A program made the position numbers and the translations under genes. From assembly GCA_964641715.1 (NCBI GenBank), contig CAZXMB010000159.1, positions 1 to 6,932 on the forward strand: a DNA stretch of 6,932 nucleotides, read 5' to 3'. The notes beneath the pieces are model-generated. The model saw only the letters and a list, made by a program, of their open reading frames with translations. It searched no databases and had not been told where the DNA came from. Source of the stretch: CAZXMB01 sp964641715. GTDB lineage: Bacteria; Desulfobacterota; BSN033; UBA1163. Below are positions 6,030-6,932 of the stretch, piece after piece. Numbering within the stretch: the stretch's first letter is position 1; every line of letters begins with the position of its first letter.

Positions 6030-6779
6030 TTGCTTTTAGAAGTTAAGAATCTCAGCGTCTGTTATGATACGGCCATGATTCTAAACGACCTTCAACTCTC
6101 GGTCGGCCAGACAGAGCTGGTCGGTGTGGTGGGGCCTAACGGCGCCGGCAAAACGACGATGCTCAGGGCGATTACGGGTTTGGTCCGATGGGAAAAGGAG
6201 ACTCTTCGCGGGTCGAGGTACGGGGATATTACCATCGAGGGGACGGTTCATTTCTCCGGTGAGCGAATCGATCAACTTCCGGCTCACAGGATCGTCCGGA
6301 AAGGATTGCTTCTTTGCCCGGAGAGAAGGCGTCCCTTCCGGGAGATGACGGTATTGGAAAATCTCAAGGCAGGGGCTTACCTTTTAAAGGAAACCCGCGG
6401 GATTAAAGAAAACGTGGCGAAAGTTTATTCCATGTTTCCCATCCTCAGGGGAAGGGAGAGTCAAATCTCCGGTACCCTCTCAGGAGGGGAACAACAGATG
6501 CTGGCCATCGGTCGGGCATTGATGTCTCGGCCCCGGCTCCTCTGCATCGATGAACCCTCCACAGGACTCGCTCCCCTGATCCGCCGGGATCTGTTTTCGC
6601 GTATCAAAGAGATCCAGACCTCCGGTATTCCGATTCTCCTGGTGGAGCAGGATGTGAGTTCGGCCTTCAAACTGTCAAACCGAAATTACATCCTCTCTCA
6701 TGGAAGGGTCATCGCTGAGGGGACAAGCGAAAAGCTTCTCGAGGATGAGACCATTCGAAAGACCTACCTGGGGCTGTAG
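6030..6779 (+). CDS. livF: ABC transporter ATP-binding protein LivF (TTG start)
   Basis: The second ATPase of the importer, 249 residues. Motifs in order: LLEVKNLSVCYDTAMIL (2-18), Walker A GPNGAGKTT (35-43), the LivF-type Q-loop in which Glu replaces Gln, CPERRRPFREMTVLENL (96-112), a canonical signature LSGGEQQMLAIGRAL (150-164), Walker B LLCIDEP (170-176, Glu175), and LLVEQD with Gln207 in the switch position, as is usual for LivF. The protein is about 12 residues longer than E. coli LivF, mainly through an insertion after Walker A (about residues 54-68, WEKETLRGSRYGD). The usual PEGRR motif reads PERRR here. TTG 6030 is chosen because it gives the complete first strand and has a strong ribosome site. 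The gene begins 1 nt after the livG stop, in a coupled arrangement, and is the last recognisable gene of the operon. Confidence 0.95.
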   Translation: MLLEVKNLSVCYDTAMILNDLQLSVGQTELVGVVGPNGAGKTTMLRAITGLVRWEKETLRGSRYGDITIEGTVHFSGERIDQLPAHRIVRKGLLLCPERRRPFREMTVLENLKAGAYLLKETRGIKENVAKVYSMFPILRGRESQISGTLSGGEQQMLAIGRALMSRPRLLCIDEPSTGLAPLIRRDLFSRIKEIQTSGIPILLVEQDVSSAFKLSNRNYILSHGRVIAEGTSEKLLEDETIRKTYLGL

Positions 6780-6785
6780 GGACAT

Positions 6786-6909
6786 AGAATAAACAATAAC
6801 CAAAATTCTCCTTTCACTTTCCCCTTTCTCCCCTTGCAGGAGAGGGCAGGGGTGACACTTTGTCATGAAAAATTATATGGCTATTGGAATTTTTCGTATT
6901 GGTTATTCT
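6786..6909. repeat. 124-bp element with imperfect 23-nt inverted ends after livF
   Basis: Bases 6786-6808 and the reverse complement of 6887-6909 match at 19 of 23 positions without gaps, both arms beginning AGAATAA and ending AAATTC. Between them lie a GC-rich hairpin (6821-6851), a 5-bp palindrome (6853-6865) and further inverted segments. The layout resembles a small non-coding palindromic or MITE-like repeat; no transposase, coding frame or clear target duplication is visible. It might also serve as the 3' end structure of the operon transcript. The remaining bases to 6932 hold nothing recognised. Confidence 0.5.
6821..6851. repeat. GC-rich hairpin downstream of livF, possible 3' end structure
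   Basis: CCCCTTTCTCC at 6821-6831 folds back on 6839-6851 (GGAGAGGGCAGGG) with eight inner pairs, two being G-U, a 2-nt C-A bulge and three outer G-C pairs; the loop is CCTTGCA. A second hairpin, TGACA-CTT-TGTCA, follows at 6853-6865. No T-run follows the GC stem on either strand, so it is not a textbook intrinsic terminator. The CTCCCC...GGAGAGGG..GGGGTGA pattern is similar to short palindromes that I recall as common between genes in many proteobacterial genomes. Confidence 0.45.
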
Positions 6910-6932
6910 TTTAAAACGGATATCTTCCCACT

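Noticed and set aside
6867..6895. GAAAAATT/AATTTTTC inverted repeat as an independent terminator
   Set aside because: The stem is almost all A-T with a 13-nt loop and would be unstable as RNA; it is better treated as part of the larger inverted-repeat element.

Overview
The window holds an almost complete, tightly packed plus-strand operon for an ABC importer of the branched-chain amino acid / hydrophobic amino acid (HAAT, Liv-type) family, with a fatty-acid-type acyl-CoA synthetase gene inserted between the permease and ATPase genes. Gene order is: a 3' gene end (2-91, perhaps a 3-hydroxyacyl-CoA dehydrogenase), periplasmic binding protein (199-1476), livH permease (1616-2485), livM permease (2491-3561), AMP-forming acyl-CoA synthetase (3551-5260), livG ATPase (5261-6028) and livF ATPase (6030-6779). 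No gene was recognised in 6780-6932.

Organism: moderate GC, a Sec signal peptide on the binding protein (so a Gram-negative type periplasm), strong AGGAGG ribosome sites, and a Liv operon mixed with acyl-CoA genes together suggest a bacterium rich in acyl-CoA metabolism. An anaerobic acid- or aromatic-degrading member of Desulfobacterota or the Syntrophobacterales type would fit. This is inference; no marker gene fixes the taxonomy.

Layout: 92-198 is a leader with three look-alike ribosome-site/ATG modules, the last of which starts the binding protein. A 139-nt gap after the binding-protein gene contains a long stem-loop with only wobble differences, suited to holding binding-protein mRNA at a higher level than the downstream message. 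From livH onward the genes are 5 nt apart, overlap by 11 nt, abut with 0 nt, or are 1 nt apart, so they are very likely co-transcribed and translationally coupled. After livF lies a 124-bp structure with 23-nt inverted ends around a GC-rich hairpin, probably a small dispersed repeat or a transcription end region.

How the genes may work together: the binding protein captures a solute in the periplasm, LivH/LivM form the membrane channel, LivG/LivF hydrolyse ATP, and the ligase could convert an imported carboxylic acid to its CoA thioester and so trap it. This points to an organic acid (fatty, branched or aromatic) rather than an amino acid as the possible cargo, but the substrate cannot be read from the sequence. 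The most unusual protein feature is a C-x2-C-x3-N-x6-C-x2-C zinc-finger-like tail on LivM. I see no phage, transposase, CRISPR or defence genes; the core is a recognisable transport operon with a few odd details.
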